A stretch of 64,000 nucleotides of DNA from Pseudolabrys sp. (lineage in GTDB: Bacteria; Pseudomonadota; Alphaproteobacteria; Rhizobiales; Xanthobacteraceae), in assembly GCA_029980465.1 (NCBI GenBank), contig JARYIJ010000001.1:3235501-3299500 (forward strand), given 5' to 3'. Position 1 is the first letter of the stretch; each line of letters starts with the position of its first letter. The translations under genes and the position numbers were made by a program. The notes below the pieces were generated by a model. It did no database searches. It saw only the letters and a program-made list of their open reading frames with translations, and was not told the origin of the DNA. Below are positions 44,954 to 54,804 of the stretch, one piece after another.

Positions 44954-46219
44954 ATGAATCGTGTCGTTGTCACCGGCATGGGCATGGTGACGCCGCTCGC
45001 TTGCGGTGTCGAGCCGACGTGGCAGAAGCTGATCAAGGGCCAGAGCGGCGCACGCAAGGTTGAGCATTTCGATGTCGCCGATCTGCCGTGCAAGATCGCC
45101 TGCGTGATCCCGCGCGGTGACGGCGCGAACGGCACGTTCAATGCCGATCAATGGATGACGCCGCAGGAGCAGCGCAAGGTCGATGAGTTCATCGTCTTTG
45201 CGATGAGCGCGGCGCGCCAGGCGCTCGACGACGCCGGTTGGAAGCCGGAAGGTTACGAAGACCAGATCAGGACCGGCGTCATGATCGGATCTGGCATCGG
45301 CGGCATCGAGGGCATTGCTTCGACGGCGATCACGCTGAATGAACGCGGTCCGCGCCGTGTCTCGCCATTCTTCATTCCCGGCCGCATCATCAATCTGGCG
45401 TCCGGTTACGTCTCGATTGAATTCGGTCTCAAGGGGCCGAACCATGCCGTCGTCACCGCGTGCTCCACCGGCGCGCATGCGATCGGCGATGCGGCGCGCC
45501 TCATCGCGCTGGGCGATGCCGACGTGATGCTTGCGGGTGGCGCCGAGTCCCCCGTCAATCGCATTTCAATTGCCGGCTTCTCGGCGTTGCGCGCGTTGTC
45601 GACCGGATTCAATGGCGAGCCGACCAGGGCATCACGCCCTTATGACAAGGACCGTGACGGCTTTGTGATGGGAGAGGGCGCCGGCGTCGTGGTCCTGGAA
45701 TCGCTCGAGCATGCCAAAGCGCGCGGCGCCAGGATCTATGCGGAAGTGATCGGCTACGGCTTGTCGGGCGACGCCTACCACATTACCGCCCCGGCGCCGG
45801 ACGGCGACGGGGCGCTGCGCTGCATGCGCGCGGCGATCAAGCGAGCCGGCATTTCCCCGGACGACATCGATTACATCAACGCCCATGGCACCTCGACGCC
45901 GATGGGGGACGAGATCGAGCTTGGCGCAGTGCATAAACTGCTCGGCAACGCGGCAGGGAAGGTTTCGATGTCTTCAACCAAATCGTGCGTCGGTCATTTG
46001 CTGGGCGCGGCGGGGGCAGTCGAAGCGATCTTCTCGATCCTGGCGATCCGCGATGGCGTCGCCCCTCCCACGATCAATCTGGACAACCCATCGGTTGAGA
46101 CGCCGATCGATCTCGTGCCGCATCAGGCACGCCAGCGCAGCATCGATACGGTGCTGTCCAACTCGTTCGGCTTCGGCGGCACCAATGCTTCGCTGATCTT
46201 CCAACGTTACGCGAATTAG
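44954..46219 (+). CDS. fabF: 3-oxoacyl-ACP synthase II
   Basis: Condensing enzyme elongating acyl-ACP. Catalytic Cys170 in VTACSTGAHAIG, first His in INAHGTSTPMGD (about 311), second His in KSCVGHLLGAAG (about 348), and the C-terminal NSFGFGGTNASLIF. At 421 residues it is normal. ATG 44954 was chosen because the product starts MNRVVVTGMGMVTPLACG as in homologues; upstream in-frame starts would add about seven residues. The perfect arms CGAAAGGG / CCCTTTCG at 46226-46255 could form a terminator after it. Confidence 0.96.
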   Translation: MNRVVVTGMGMVTPLACGVEPTWQKLIKGQSGARKVEHFDVADLPCKIACVIPRGDGANGTFNADQWMTPQEQRKVDEFIVFAMSAARQALDDAGWKPEGYEDQIRTGVMIGSGIGGIEGIASTAITLNERGPRRVSPFFIPGRIINLASGYVSIEFGLKGPNHAVVTACSTGAHAIGDAARLIALGDADVMLAGGAESPVNRISIAGFSALRALSTGFNGEPTRASRPYDKDRDGFVMGEGAGVVVLESLEHAKARGARIYAEVIGYGLSGDAYHITAPAPDGDGALRCMRAAIKRAGISPDDIDYINAHGTSTPMGDEIELGAVHKLLGNAAGKVSMSSTKSCVGHLLGAAGAVEAIFSILAIRDGVAPPTINLDNPSVETPIDLVPHQARQRSIDTVLSNSFGFGGTNASLIFQRYAN

Positions 46220-46405
46220 ACGGGCCGAAAGGGTGGAACATCGTTCTCCCTTTCGCCATATTCATTCGCGTAACCTGCCTGAACTCCTTGGCATTTCGGT
46301 TTCCGTGGCTCCCGGCAGGGCGCTAAAACGGGTTGCGGGATTCGCAGATGCCAGCCAGTGGACAGCGCGGATATCCGCGTGCCGCAGGAACGAGAGACGA
46401 GAAGA

Positions 46406-47755
46406 GTGAACGCAACGCCGCCGCCGAACCAGAACGATCCCGAGAGGCCGCCAGCCTCGCCGGCGGCCGGCCGGAGCGTTTCGGATGCGATCGCGGAGCG
46501 TCTCGCCCGCAGCCGCGCTAACGGCGGGCAGCATCCCCAGCCCCCGCCGCGTCTCGAGCCCGATTACGGTCGCCGCATCGCGCCGCGTAGCCCGCGTCTC
46601 GCGCTCGAGCCGGAGCGCGTGCCAACGCCCGTCCGCCGGTCGCGACGCACACGACACCCGATCGTCGTGGCCGGCAATGCAATCTTCATGCTGCTGATCC
46701 TGGTCGCTATCGTTGTCGGCGGCGGGCTCTACATCGGCAAGCAGAAGTTCGAAGAACCAGGGCCGCTCGATCAGGCCAAGATCGTCGACATTCCGCGCGG
46801 CCTCGGCACCCGAGACATTGCCGATCTGCTGCAGCGTGAAGGCGTCATCGATCGTCCGTGGGTCTTCGTCGGCGGGGTGCTGGTTCTCAAGGCACGCGAA
46901 GGATTGAAATACGGAGAGTATCGGTTCGCGGAGCACGCCAGTCTGCGCGACGTGCTCGACACCATCACCGAGGGCAAGGTGGTCCAGCATGTGTTGACGA
47001 TCCCGGAGGGCCTCACCTCCGAGCAGATCGTCGCGCGCCTGCTGCAAAACGACGCGCTTGCCGGGCCGATCAAGGAAATCCCGCGCGAAGGTACCTTGTT
47101 GCCCGAGACTTACAAATTCACCCGCGGGACCTCGCGTGACACGATCATCCATCGCATGCAGCAGGCAAGCGCCAAGGCGCTTCAGGAGGTCTGGCAGCAT
47201 CGCATGCCGGGACTGCCGTTGAAGTCTCCGGAGGAGCTGCTGACACTGGCGTCGATCGTCGAGAAAGAGACGGGGCGGCCTGACGAGCGTACGCGCGTCG
47301 CGGCCGTGTTCATCAACCGGCTGAAGCAGAAGATGAAGCTGCAGTCCGACCCGACGATTATCTACGGACTGACCGGGGGCAAGGGCTCGCTGGGCCGCCC
47401 GATCAAGAAGAGCGAGATTGAACAGCCGACACCTTACAATACTTACGTGATCGAAGGGTTGCCGCCAGGGCCGATCGCCAATCCCGGTCTTGCGTCGCTC
47501 GAGGCCGCCGCCAATCCGGCCCGCACCAAGGAGCTCTATTTCGTTGCCGATGGCGCCGGTGGTCATGTGTTCGCCGACACTTACGAACAGCATCAGAAGA
47601 ATGTCGCCAAGCTGCGGACCCTCGAGCACGACCAGAATGGTTCGGCAGCAGATACGGCGACGAGCGGAACGCCGCCAGCTGCTCCGGCCGCTACGCCGGT
47701 GCCTGATCCCGCTCCGAAGCCGTCTGCAAATGGACGGCGGTCCGGCAAGCAATGA
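46406..47755 (+). CDS. mltG: Endolytic murein transglycosylase MltG
   Basis: Cuts nascent glycan strands and helps set their length. A Pro/Arg-rich cytoplasmic region (1-85) precedes one transmembrane helix (HPIVVAGNAIFMLLILVAIVV), then a LysM-like segment and the YceG domain with catalytic SIVEKETG (Glu 286/288), FINRLKQKMKLQSDPTIIYG and PTPYNTYVIEGLPPGPIANPG. A Pro/Ala tail ends the protein. GTG 46406, after GAGAGACGAGAAGA, is preferred; GTG 46358 would add 16 residues. Confidence 0.94.
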   Translation: MNATPPPNQNDPERPPASPAAGRSVSDAIAERLARSRANGGQHPQPPPRLEPDYGRRIAPRSPRLALEPERVPTPVRRSRRTRHPIVVAGNAIFMLLILVAIVVGGGLYIGKQKFEEPGPLDQAKIVDIPRGLGTRDIADLLQREGVIDRPWVFVGGVLVLKAREGLKYGEYRFAEHASLRDVLDTITEGKVVQHVLTIPEGLTSEQIVARLLQNDALAGPIKEIPREGTLLPETYKFTRGTSRDTIIHRMQQASAKALQEVWQHRMPGLPLKSPEELLTLASIVEKETGRPDERTRVAAVFINRLKQKMKLQSDPTIIYGLTGGKGSLGRPIKKSEIEQPTPYNTYVIEGLPPGPIANPGLASLEAAANPARTKELYFVADGAGGHVFADTYEQHQKNVAKLRTLEHDQNGSAADTATSGTPPAAPAATPVPDPAPKPSANGRRSGKQ

Positions 47756-47830
47756 TCGAGCTTCTTGTGGCGTTAATGCCGGGCCGTTAAGGTTCGGCGC
47801 GTTCACCAACCGATATCGGGACTTTTGACG

Positions 47831-48718
47831 ATGGCCTTGTCAAGCATGACTGGCTTCGCTCGCAGGCAAGGTGTGAGCGGCTCGTACGCTTTTGCGTGGG
47901 AGCTCAAATCGGTCAACGCCAAGGGGCTTGACGTCCGATTGCGGATGCCGCCGGGCTGGGATGCCATCGAGGCGACAGTGCGCGCGCAGGCAGCGGAACG
48001 ACTTTCGCGTGGCACGGTCTATGCCAATCTGACGATCGAGCGGCAGGGCGTTGCGACCACGGTCAAGATCAACGACACGGTGCTCGATGCCGTACTCGAT
48101 GCGATCGACCGGATCAAGCCGCGCATCGGCGCCGCGCCGTCGACGGTGGAGGGCATTCTCGGGCTCAAGGGCGTGATCGACGTCAGCGAGGCGGAGGAAA
48201 GCGAAGAAGAGCGCGGTGCAGCGGAAGGGGCCGTGGTGACAGGGTTTGTGGCGGCGCTCGATGATCTTTTGAATGCGCGGCGCGAGGAGGGCGCGGCGCT
48301 GGCAGGAACCTTGACGGCGCGTCTCGATGAAATCGCGGCGTTGACGGCGCGCGCGGAGGCGGTGCCGGGCCGCCAGCCGGACGCCATCAAGGCGCGGCTG
48401 GCTGAGCAGGTCGCGACCTTGATGACCGCGAACGAGCGGCTCGATCCCGATCGCCTGCACCAGGAGGCTATTCTGCTCGCCAGCAAGTCAGACATCCGCG
48501 AGGAGCTCGACCGCCTCGTTGCGCATGTCGCGCAGGCTCGCAAGCTGATCAGCGGCGGTGGTGCGGTGGGCCGCCGGCTCGATTTTCTGTCGCAGGAGCT
48601 CAATCGCGAATCGAATACGTTGTGCGCAAAGGCCAATGATGTCGAGCTCACCAATATCGGGCTCGAGCTCAAGACCGTCGTCGAGCAATTCCGCGAGCAG
48701 GTTCAGAACCTCGAATGA
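47831..48718 (+). CDS. YicC family protein (endoribonuclease)
   Basis: The start SSMTGFARRQG is diagnostic of YicC, followed by WELKSVNAKGLDVRLRMP and the C-terminal RKLISGGGAVGRRLDFLSQELNRESNTLCAKANDVELTNIGLELK-type region (DUF1732). YicC proteins have recently been described as RNA endonucleases. The 295 residues are normal. ATG 47831 is used. Its last four bases overlap gmk (ATGA), the classic yicC-gmk pairing. Confidence 0.93.
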   Translation: MALSSMTGFARRQGVSGSYAFAWELKSVNAKGLDVRLRMPPGWDAIEATVRAQAAERLSRGTVYANLTIERQGVATTVKINDTVLDAVLDAIDRIKPRIGAAPSTVEGILGLKGVIDVSEAEESEEERGAAEGAVVTGFVAALDDLLNARREEGAALAGTLTARLDEIAALTARAEAVPGRQPDAIKARLAEQVATLMTANERLDPDRLHQEAILLASKSDIREELDRLVAHVAQARKLISGGGAVGRRLDFLSQELNRESNTLCAKANDVELTNIGLELKTVVEQFREQVQNLE

Positions 48719-49371
48719 GCGCACAAATCGATATCGCCCGCCGGGGTATCATGCTGGTGCTGTCCTCCCCGTCGGGTGCTGGCAAGACGACGTTGACGCG
48801 CAACCTGCTCGACAAGGAAACGAAGGTCGCGCTGTCGATCTCGGTGACGACGCGCGAGCGGCGATCCAGCGAGATTGAAGGCGTTCATTACTATTTCCGC
48901 ACCAAGCGGCAATTCGAGCAGATGCGCGACGCCGGCGAACTGCTCGAATGGGCGGAAGTCCACGGCAATTTCTACGGCACGCCGCGCGAGCCGGTGGAGC
49001 AGGCGCTGGTCGAGGGCCGCGATGTCCTGTTCGACATTGACTGGCAGGGTACGCGGCAATTGCTCGACAAGATGCGCGACGACGTGGTGACGGTGTTTGT
49101 GCTGCCGCCGTCGGCCGACGAACTGAAAGCGCGACTCGAGCGGCGTGCCGAGGACAGCGCGCAAGTGATCGCGCAGCGTCTGCAGAACGCGGTCGAGGAG
49201 ATCTCGCACTGGCGCGAATACGACTACATCCTGGTCAATCGTGATCTCGATGAGAGCTTCGCGCGGCTGCGGGCGATCCTCACGGCCGAGCGCCTCAAGC
49301 GGGTCAAGATGCTTGACCTCGAAGGTTTCGTGAATCGGCTGCTGGCCGACCTGAAGAAGCTCACACCCTAG
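48715..49371 (+). CDS. gmk: Guanylate kinase
   Basis: Phosphorylates GMP to GDP. P-loop [11 protein letters not shown] (17-27), the GMP-binding segment with [17 protein letters not shown], and the [15 protein letters not shown] motif, followed by [13 protein letters not shown], are all canonical. The 218 residues are typical. It completes the GMP branch begun by guaA earlier in the window, though the genes are 45 kb apart. It is convergent with rsmA, overlapping by 11 bases. Confidence 0.96.
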   Translation: MSAQIDIARRGIMLVLSSPSGAGKTTLTRNLLDKETKVALSISVTTRERRSSEIEGVHYYFRTKRQFEQMRDAGELLEWAEVHGNFYGTPREPVEQALVEGRDVLFDIDWQGTRQLLDKMRDDVVTVFVLPPSADELKARLERRAEDSAQVIAQRLQNAVEEISHWREYDYILVNRDLDESFARLRAILTAERLKRVKMLDLEGFVNRLLADLKKLTP

Positions 49372-50212
49372 ACGGTGTCGCCAGCGCGTTGGCAAGCGCG
49401 ACAAAGCCGGCGACCGGAATGTCCTCTGCGCGAGCCGTCGGCTCAATGTCCGCGGTTGACAGCAGCGGAGTCGGATCGACTCCAAGCGTCTTCAGGCTTT
49501 GCCGAAGCATCTTGCGCCGCTGACCGAAGGCGGCCTCTGTGATGCGCTGAAGCGCGCCGGCCTCGCACGGCAAAGGTTGCGGTCGCGGTACGAGACGGAC
49601 GACGCTCGATGTCACCTTCGGCGGCGGCACGAAGGCCGAGGGCGGAATGTCGAACAGGCGTTTCGTCTCGGTGCGCCACTGCGACAGCACTGAAAGCCGA
49701 CCGTAGGTTTTGCCGCCGGGCGGCGCGACGATGCGGTCGGCGACTTCGCGCTGGAACATCAGGATCATCTGGTCGTACCAGGGCGGCCAGGGTTTAACCG
49801 TCAGCCAGCCGATCAGCAGCGCTGTCGCGATGTTGTAGGGCAGGTTGGCAACGATCCGCGCCGGCCCGCCGTCGAGATACGGCCGTGGATCGAAAGCAAG
49901 CGCATCGCCCGGCACGATGGTCAACCGGCCGGGGTAGTGTGCTGCAATCTCTTCGAGCGCTGCGATTGCGCGCTCGTCACGTTCGATCGCGATGACGTGC
50001 CGCGCGCCTTCGGCGAGCAAGGCGCGGGTCAGGCCGCCGGGGCCGGGACCGATCTCGACGACGGTTACACCATCCAGACGCCCTCCCGCTCGAGCAATCC
50101 GTGACGTCAGATTGAGGTCGAGCAGAAAATTTTGCCCGAGCGACTTTCTGGCATGGAGTTCATGACGCCGGATGACCTCGCGCAGCGGCGGAAGGTCGTC
50201 AATTTGCGGCAT
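49361..50212 (-). CDS. rsmA: 16S rRNA dimethyladenosine transferase
   Basis: Dimethylates A1518 and A1519 near the 3' end of 16S r[15 protein letters not shown] motif [15 protein letters not shown], the acidic loop [20 protein letters not shown] and the catalytic NLPYNIAT are all present, with [13 protein letters not shown] in the C-terminal domain. The 283 residues are normal. It follows pdxA by 11 bases, part of the lptF-to-rsmA series. Confidence 0.95.
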   Translation of the reverse strand: MPQIDDLPPLREVIRRHELHARKSLGQNFLLDLNLTSRIARAGGRLDGVTVVEIGPGPGGLTRALLAEGARHVIAIERDERAIAALEEIAAHYPGRLTIVPGDALAFDPRPYLDGGPARIVANLPYNIATALLIGWLTVKPWPPWYDQMILMFQREVADRIVAPPGGKTYGRLSVLSQWRTETKRLFDIPPSAFVPPPKVTSSVVRLVPRPQPLPCEAGALQRITEAAFGQRRKMLRQSLKTLGVDPTPLLSTADIEPTARAEDIPVAGFVALANALATPSRV

Positions 50213-50223
50213 AACGTTCGAGA

Positions 50224-51267
50224 CTATTGCGCGGCAGCGAGCGCCGGCGCCTTGGCAGCGATACGGTGCGCGAGCGCCAGGGCCGCTATCAGGCTGCTTG
50301 GGTTGGCACGACCCGTCCCGGCGATATCGAAGGCTGTGCCGTGATCGGGCGAAGTCCGCACGAACGGCAGACCCAGCGTGACATTCACCGCCGAGTCGAA
50401 CGCATGCATCTTGATCGGGATCAAGGCCTGGTCGTGATACATGCACAGCGCGACGTCATAATGCGCGCGAGCAGCGGCATGAAACATGGTATCAGCCGGC
50501 AGTGGGCCGCGTACATCGATGCCGTCTGCCGCCAATTGTGCAACCGCAGGCACGATGATCGTACGCTCTTCGTCGCCTAGCGCGCCGCTTTCGCCGGCAT
50601 GCGGGTTGAGGCCGGAGACGGTAAGGCGCGGCTTCGCGATGCCGAACCTCGTCCTGATATCCCGCGCCGCGATACGGCCGGTTTCGACGATCAGCGCGGT
50701 TGTCAGGCGCGACGGCACATCCTTGAGCGGGATGTGGATGGTCACGGGGATTACCGCGAGATCGCGCGACCACAACATCATGACTGGGTGACAGGTTGAG
50801 CCGGTCGCTTCCGACGCGAGCTTGGCCAGAAACTCCGTATGACCCGGATTTGTGAAACCTGCGCCGTAAAGCACGTTCTTGGCGACGGGATTTGTCACGA
50901 TCGCGGCGCATCGGCCGGCGAGGGCATCGGCGACGGCCACGCGAATGGCCGCAATGGCAGCCGGGCCGCTGCTGGCGTCCGGCTGGCCGGCGGCCGCGGT
51001 CGCCTTGATCCCCAGAGGAACGACGGGGAGCGCGCGGTCGAATGTCGCGCCGGCGGTCGCCGGGGTGACTTCGGTAACGGGAATGTCCAGCTTGAGACGC
51101 TGCGCCCGTTCATGCAGGAGCGCCGGATCGCCGATCGCATAAAACGGCAGGATGCCGTTGCGCCGTCGGTCGCGCCAAGCCATCAATGTGACGTCGGGAC
51201 CGATCCCGGCGGGCTCGCCTACGGTCAGGGCCACCGGCAGGCCAGTGTGGTCCGGCATGAGCCTCAT
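50224..51267 (-). CDS. pdxA: 4-hydroxythreonine-4-phosphate dehydrogenase
   Basis: NAD-dependent step of pyridoxal phosphate synthesis. [12 protein letters not shown] at the N-terminus, [22 protein letters not shown] with a metal His, [14 protein letters not shown] and [12 protein letters not shown], then [24 protein letters not shown] sequence complete the family pattern. Its ATG overlaps the stop of the SurA-like gene (ATGA). The 347 residues are typical. Confidence 0.95.
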   Translation of the reverse strand: MRLMPDHTGLPVALTVGEPAGIGPDVTLMAWRDRRRNGILPFYAIGDPALLHERAQRLKLDIPVTEVTPATAGATFDRALPVVPLGIKATAAAGQPDASSGPAAIAAIRVAVADALAGRCAAIVTNPVAKNVLYGAGFTNPGHTEFLAKLASEATGSTCHPVMMLWSRDLAVIPVTIHIPLKDVPSRLTTALIVETGRIAARDIRTRFGIAKPRLTVSGLNPHAGESGALGDEERTIIVPAVAQLAADGIDVRGPLPADTMFHAAARAHYDVALCMYHDQALIPIKMHAFDSAVNVTLGLPFVRTSPDHGTAFDIAGTGRANPSSLIAALALAHRIAAKAPALAAAQ

Positions 51268-52226
51268 TTGTATTCGATCATCGACTGTCGGCGAACCTCG
51301 GCAAGGAACTTCTTGCTCTCGGCCTCGAAACGCTCGGAGAACAACTGCTGCCTGATCGCGCGTTCCGCGGGCGTATCGGTGCTGCTTTTCCGGCGGTCGC
51401 AGAGCGCGAACATCTGAATGCCCTGAGGCGTGACCTCCGGGGCGGTCAGCTTGCCGATGTCCATCTTGTCGAGCGTTTCGCGCAACGGCGGCGGCAGGTC
51501 GGCCGAGCCCTTGACGACCGGCTCGCGGACGACTGCGCCGCGCAGCAAACGCACCATTTTCAGTCCTTGATCGCAGGACTGGAAGCGCGCCCGGAGGTTC
51601 TCGGCTTCGCGCGCGCGGCCCGCGGCCTGTGCCTGATCCGACGCAATCAAGATGACCGGATATAGGGTATAGGAGTAGCCGACCTCGTCGGCCTTGTTCT
51701 TGTCTGGATTGTCGCCCGACTGCATCGCATGCCGGATGTCGGCATCGTTGACCTGGAGCGACGCGCTGTAGCGGCCGCGTACCATCTGGCTCCAGCCAAT
51801 GTCGGCGCGGAGCTTGAGCCGGAACGCCGCTATCGACACCCCTCGCGCATTGAGCGACTTTTCAAGTTGATCGCTGCTGATATGAGAGCGCTCGGCCATG
51901 TTGGAAATGGCTTGGTCGATTTCCTTGTCGGAAACATTAAGACCGTAGCGTTTGCCGACGGAAATCTTGAGATGGTCGTCGATCAATTGTTCAAGCGCGT
52001 CCTTGCGCGAGATCGGCTTCCCCGTCGTGACCTGGTTCAGCTTGATGCGCTGTGCGATATCAAGCTCGGTGATCGGGGCGCCGTTCACCAGAGCGACTAC
52101 CTGGGCGAAAGCCGAACCAGGCACCAGAAGCAGTATCGCCGTGACGAGCGCTGCGACGATTGTGCGTCTGGCCGATCCAAGCCTCTCGATCCGCTTTTGC
52201 ATCTTCGACATATCCATCAAGTCCAT
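51264..52226 (-). CDS. SurA-like periplasmic chaperone/peptidyl-prolyl isomerase
   Basis: A signal peptide (RTIVAALVTAILLLVPGSAFAQ) is followed by the SurA N-terminal domain: VVALVNGAPITELDIAQRI, KDALEQLIDDHLKI and the SDKEIDQAISNMA segment. Only one parvulin-type region remains and it is degenerate, compared with two in E. coli SurA; the 320 residues are correspondingly shorter. SurA guides outer-membrane proteins, including LptD, encoded just upstream. ATG 52226 is taken; downstream ATGs at 52217 and 52211 are possible. Confidence 0.88.
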   Translation of the reverse strand: MDLMDMSKMQKRIERLGSARRTIVAALVTAILLLVPGSAFAQVVALVNGAPITELDIAQRIKLNQVTTGKPISRKDALEQLIDDHLKISVGKRYGLNVSDKEIDQAISNMAERSHISSDQLEKSLNARGVSIAAFRLKLRADIGWSQMVRGRYSASLQVNDADIRHAMQSGDNPDKNKADEVGYSYTLYPVILIASDQAQAAGRAREAENLRARFQSCDQGLKMVRLLRGAVVREPVVKGSADLPPPLRETLDKMDIGKLTAPEVTPQGIQMFALCDRRKSSTDTPAERAIRQQLFSERFEAESKKFLAEVRRQSMIEYK

Positions 52227-52275
52227 CGATCTCGACGGCCACAACGGCAGAAATGCGGCGGCAAGCGCTTGCAAC

Positions 52276-54804
52276 TTACTGGCTCGCCGTGCCGATACTC
52301 TGGCTGAACCCTGTTTCGCCAAATGTTCTCAGCCCGATCTGGAGCATGATGGCGTTTGAAATTTTGGGCTGCGTCACGCTCGTCGAGGGTGTAACCGTGC
52401 TTCCGGGAACGTCGTAAGAGTAACCGTAAAGATAGTTGAGCGACAAAATGAAGCAGTCGTCGACGTAACCGAGGCCGAGGCCGGCTTGGACGAATTTTCC
52501 TGAGTCGATATCGTAGAGCGCGTTGCCATAGGTCACCCAGTTGGCGTCGAGCTTGTAGCTTGCTCGTCCAAGCACGCCCTGCTGCCGGCTGAATATTCCG
52601 ATGTTGGGCTGCGCCGCGTAATTTCCATAGGTGACGGCGAGGGTCCAGCGATCGTAAAGCGCCTGCGCTTCGACTTCGAGCCGGTTCACGTTCATGGTTT
52701 CGTGATCGAACCGGTACCGCGTCGTGAAGACGAATGTCTTGTTGGGCTGGAACTGAAGGCGCGCGACGTAATCCGAGACGGAACTGTCAAGGCCGCTATC
52801 GATGCCGGTGTCGGTGGGGCTCTGGGTGGCGAACGAGTTCTTGCCGAACAGTTGATAGGATTGGCCGAACAATCCGTTGAAGGAGCCGCCCTGATTGAAC
52901 TGGGCCGTATACTGCACGCCGACGTTGGCGCGGCCGCCGCCCTCGACGCGATCCCAGCCGGAGAACTTGTCGACCGCGAACAGGTTACTGTCGTCAAACG
53001 AGAAGCTCTGCGCGTCCTCGTTCGGGAAACGGCCGATCTGCGTTTCGTTCGGGCGGGCGATGACTTGCGCGATTGGCTCGATGGTCTGCGTTCCCCATGA
53101 CTGCACGCTGATGAACGGGTAGCGGTACTCGAGGCCGACGGCCGGCATCGCACGGGACAGCGCCGAATTTCCGGTCGGAATATAGTTCGAAACACCCGGC
53201 TGGCTGGTAATCGACACAGACGCAGCGTCCAGGCGCACGTAAGCAAACGGAGTCCAGACCTCACCGGCCGGGTCCGTGATGCTCTTGCGCCATTCCATCT
53301 TGGTCGAGAGCCGGTCGTATTCGCCTGGAATGCCGCGCATCAGGAAGCAGTTGGCATTTGCTGCCGGATTCGCACCGGCACCGCATCCGCTCGCGGCATC
53401 GAACTTGAACTGGTCGAACTCGGCGTTCTGCCGGCTCAGGCTGGTGAGATTGGTCTTGAAGCTCAACTCGCCGCCGATGACCGGATTCTTGAGGATGTAA
53501 TCGTAGTCGAGCACCGGGTGGATGACCGGCAGTTGCGTCTGATTGTCCTGGTTCGAGAAGCCCTCGTAGTAGATCGAGCGGATATCGAAGAAGCTGCGGT
53601 CGCCGCGGCCCGTCAGATAGATGTTTGATTTGGCTTCGGTTGCGCCGGACACACCGATTTGGCTCGTGTCGAAGCCGCGACTATAAGCCGACAGGCGCGG
53701 GCGATAGTCCTGCAGGAAGGCGCGGTCGGTCATCGCGATCCCGTCCCAGCCCCATACCCACTTGTCATTGAGGGCGAATTGGCCGGAGCTTTCGATGCTG
53801 CCGCGGAAGTTGCGGTCGCCCGGTGCGCCGGTATCGAACGCACTTCGGTCCAGTTGGTAGATGCCGGCAGCGCGGATCGCATAAGAGCCGTCGATCGTGC
53901 GCTCACGGAATTCACCCTGCAGCAGCGGACCCTGCCGTGTGGTGATCACCGGAGCGAACGTGGCATCGTAGTTCGGCGCCAGCGCAATGTAATAGGGGAT
54001 TTCAAGGCCGCCGCCATAGACAGTCGTCGTCGTGGCGTTCGGCATCAGGAAGCCGGTCTTGCGTTTGACGGTCGGATCGGGAGCCGAGAAGTAGGGGACG
54101 TAGGCGATCGGCTGGCCGAAAAACTCGATCTGCGCGTCCTCGAAGTAGATCATCTTCTCGGTCTGGTCGTGGATGATCCTTGCCGCTTTCACTTGCCAGA
54201 GCGGTGGCTTTTTCGGGTTGTCGCGGCAAGGCAGACAGGCGGTGTAGACGGCGCTGTCGAAGACGCTGAAATTTCCGCCGGTGCGGCTCGCGCGCACTGC
54301 GGCGACGCTCGTACGGTCGGCCAATTCGAGGTGCAGGGAGTCGACGAAGCCGTCGCGATAGTCATCGGACAGGTCCATCACCTGTCCATAGGTGACATTG
54401 CCGGACTGGTCAGTAAGCCGCGCATTACCCTCGGCGCGTAGACGTTTGGTCCTTTCGTCATAGACGACCTTGTCGGCCTCGAGCGTCGAACCCGCATAGT
54501 AGATTTGGACGTTGCCGACAGCCGATACGCGGCGATTGTTGTAGTCGTAGTCGATGCGTCGCGCCTGAACGAGCATCTGATCCTTGCCGTTCTTCTGCGG
54601 CAGCTTGGATCGTGGCTTCGGCGGCGGTGCGGTCGGGAATGACAGGGGCGACTTGTTCTTGCCGGTGGGCACGCCGGGCTGTTGCGGGGAGGTCGAAAAC
54701 TGGGCGTGCGCAGGCACAGCCAGCACGATGGCCGCCAAAGCGGCGCACAATGCGGCGACGAATCGCGCACGCAACAAGGGAAGGGCGGTCGGCAACTCAG
54801 CCAT
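52276..54804 (-). CDS. lptD: LPS assembly outer-membrane protein LptD
   Basis: Forms the outer-membrane barrel through which lipopolysaccharide is inserted. A signal peptide (FVAALCAALAAIVLAVPAHAQ) precedes an OstA/LptA-like jellyroll (VQARRIDYDYNNRRVSAVGNVQIYY, AEGNARLTDQSGNV) and a long barrel of alternating strands ending near the C-terminus with YVDDCFILSLNYLYGY. The 842 residues fit alphaproteobacterial LptD. ATG 54804 begins the signal peptide and shares its A with the lptG stop (TAATG). Confidence 0.93.
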   Translation of the reverse strand: MAELPTALPLLRARFVAALCAALAAIVLAVPAHAQFSTSPQQPGVPTGKNKSPLSFPTAPPPKPRSKLPQKNGKDQMLVQARRIDYDYNNRRVSAVGNVQIYYAGSTLEADKVVYDERTKRLRAEGNARLTDQSGNVTYGQVMDLSDDYRDGFVDSLHLELADRTSVAAVRASRTGGNFSVFDSAVYTACLPCRDNPKKPPLWQVKAARIIHDQTEKMIYFEDAQIEFFGQPIAYVPYFSAPDPTVKRKTGFLMPNATTTTVYGGGLEIPYYIALAPNYDATFAPVITTRQGPLLQGEFRERTIDGSYAIRAAGIYQLDRSAFDTGAPGDRNFRGSIESSGQFALNDKWVWGWDGIAMTDRAFLQDYRPRLSAYSRGFDTSQIGVSGATEAKSNIYLTGRGDRSFFDIRSIYYEGFSNQDNQTQLPVIHPVLDYDYILKNPVIGGELSFKTNLTSLSRQNAEFDQFKFDAASGCGAGANPAANANCFLMRGIPGEYDRLSTKMEWRKSITDPAGEVWTPFAYVRLDAASVSITSQPGVSNYIPTGNSALSRAMPAVGLEYRYPFISVQSWGTQTIEPIAQVIARPNETQIGRFPNEDAQSFSFDDSNLFAVDKFSGWDRVEGGGRANVGVQYTAQFNQGGSFNGLFGQSYQLFGKNSFATQSPTDTGIDSGLDSSVSDYVARLQFQPNKTFVFTTRYRFDHETMNVNRLEVEAQALYDRWTLAVTYGNYAAQPNIGIFSRQQGVLGRASYKLDANWVTYGNALYDIDSGKFVQAGLGLGYVDDCFILSLNYLYGYSYDVPGSTVTPSTSVTQPKISNAIMLQIGLRTFGETGFSQSIGTASQ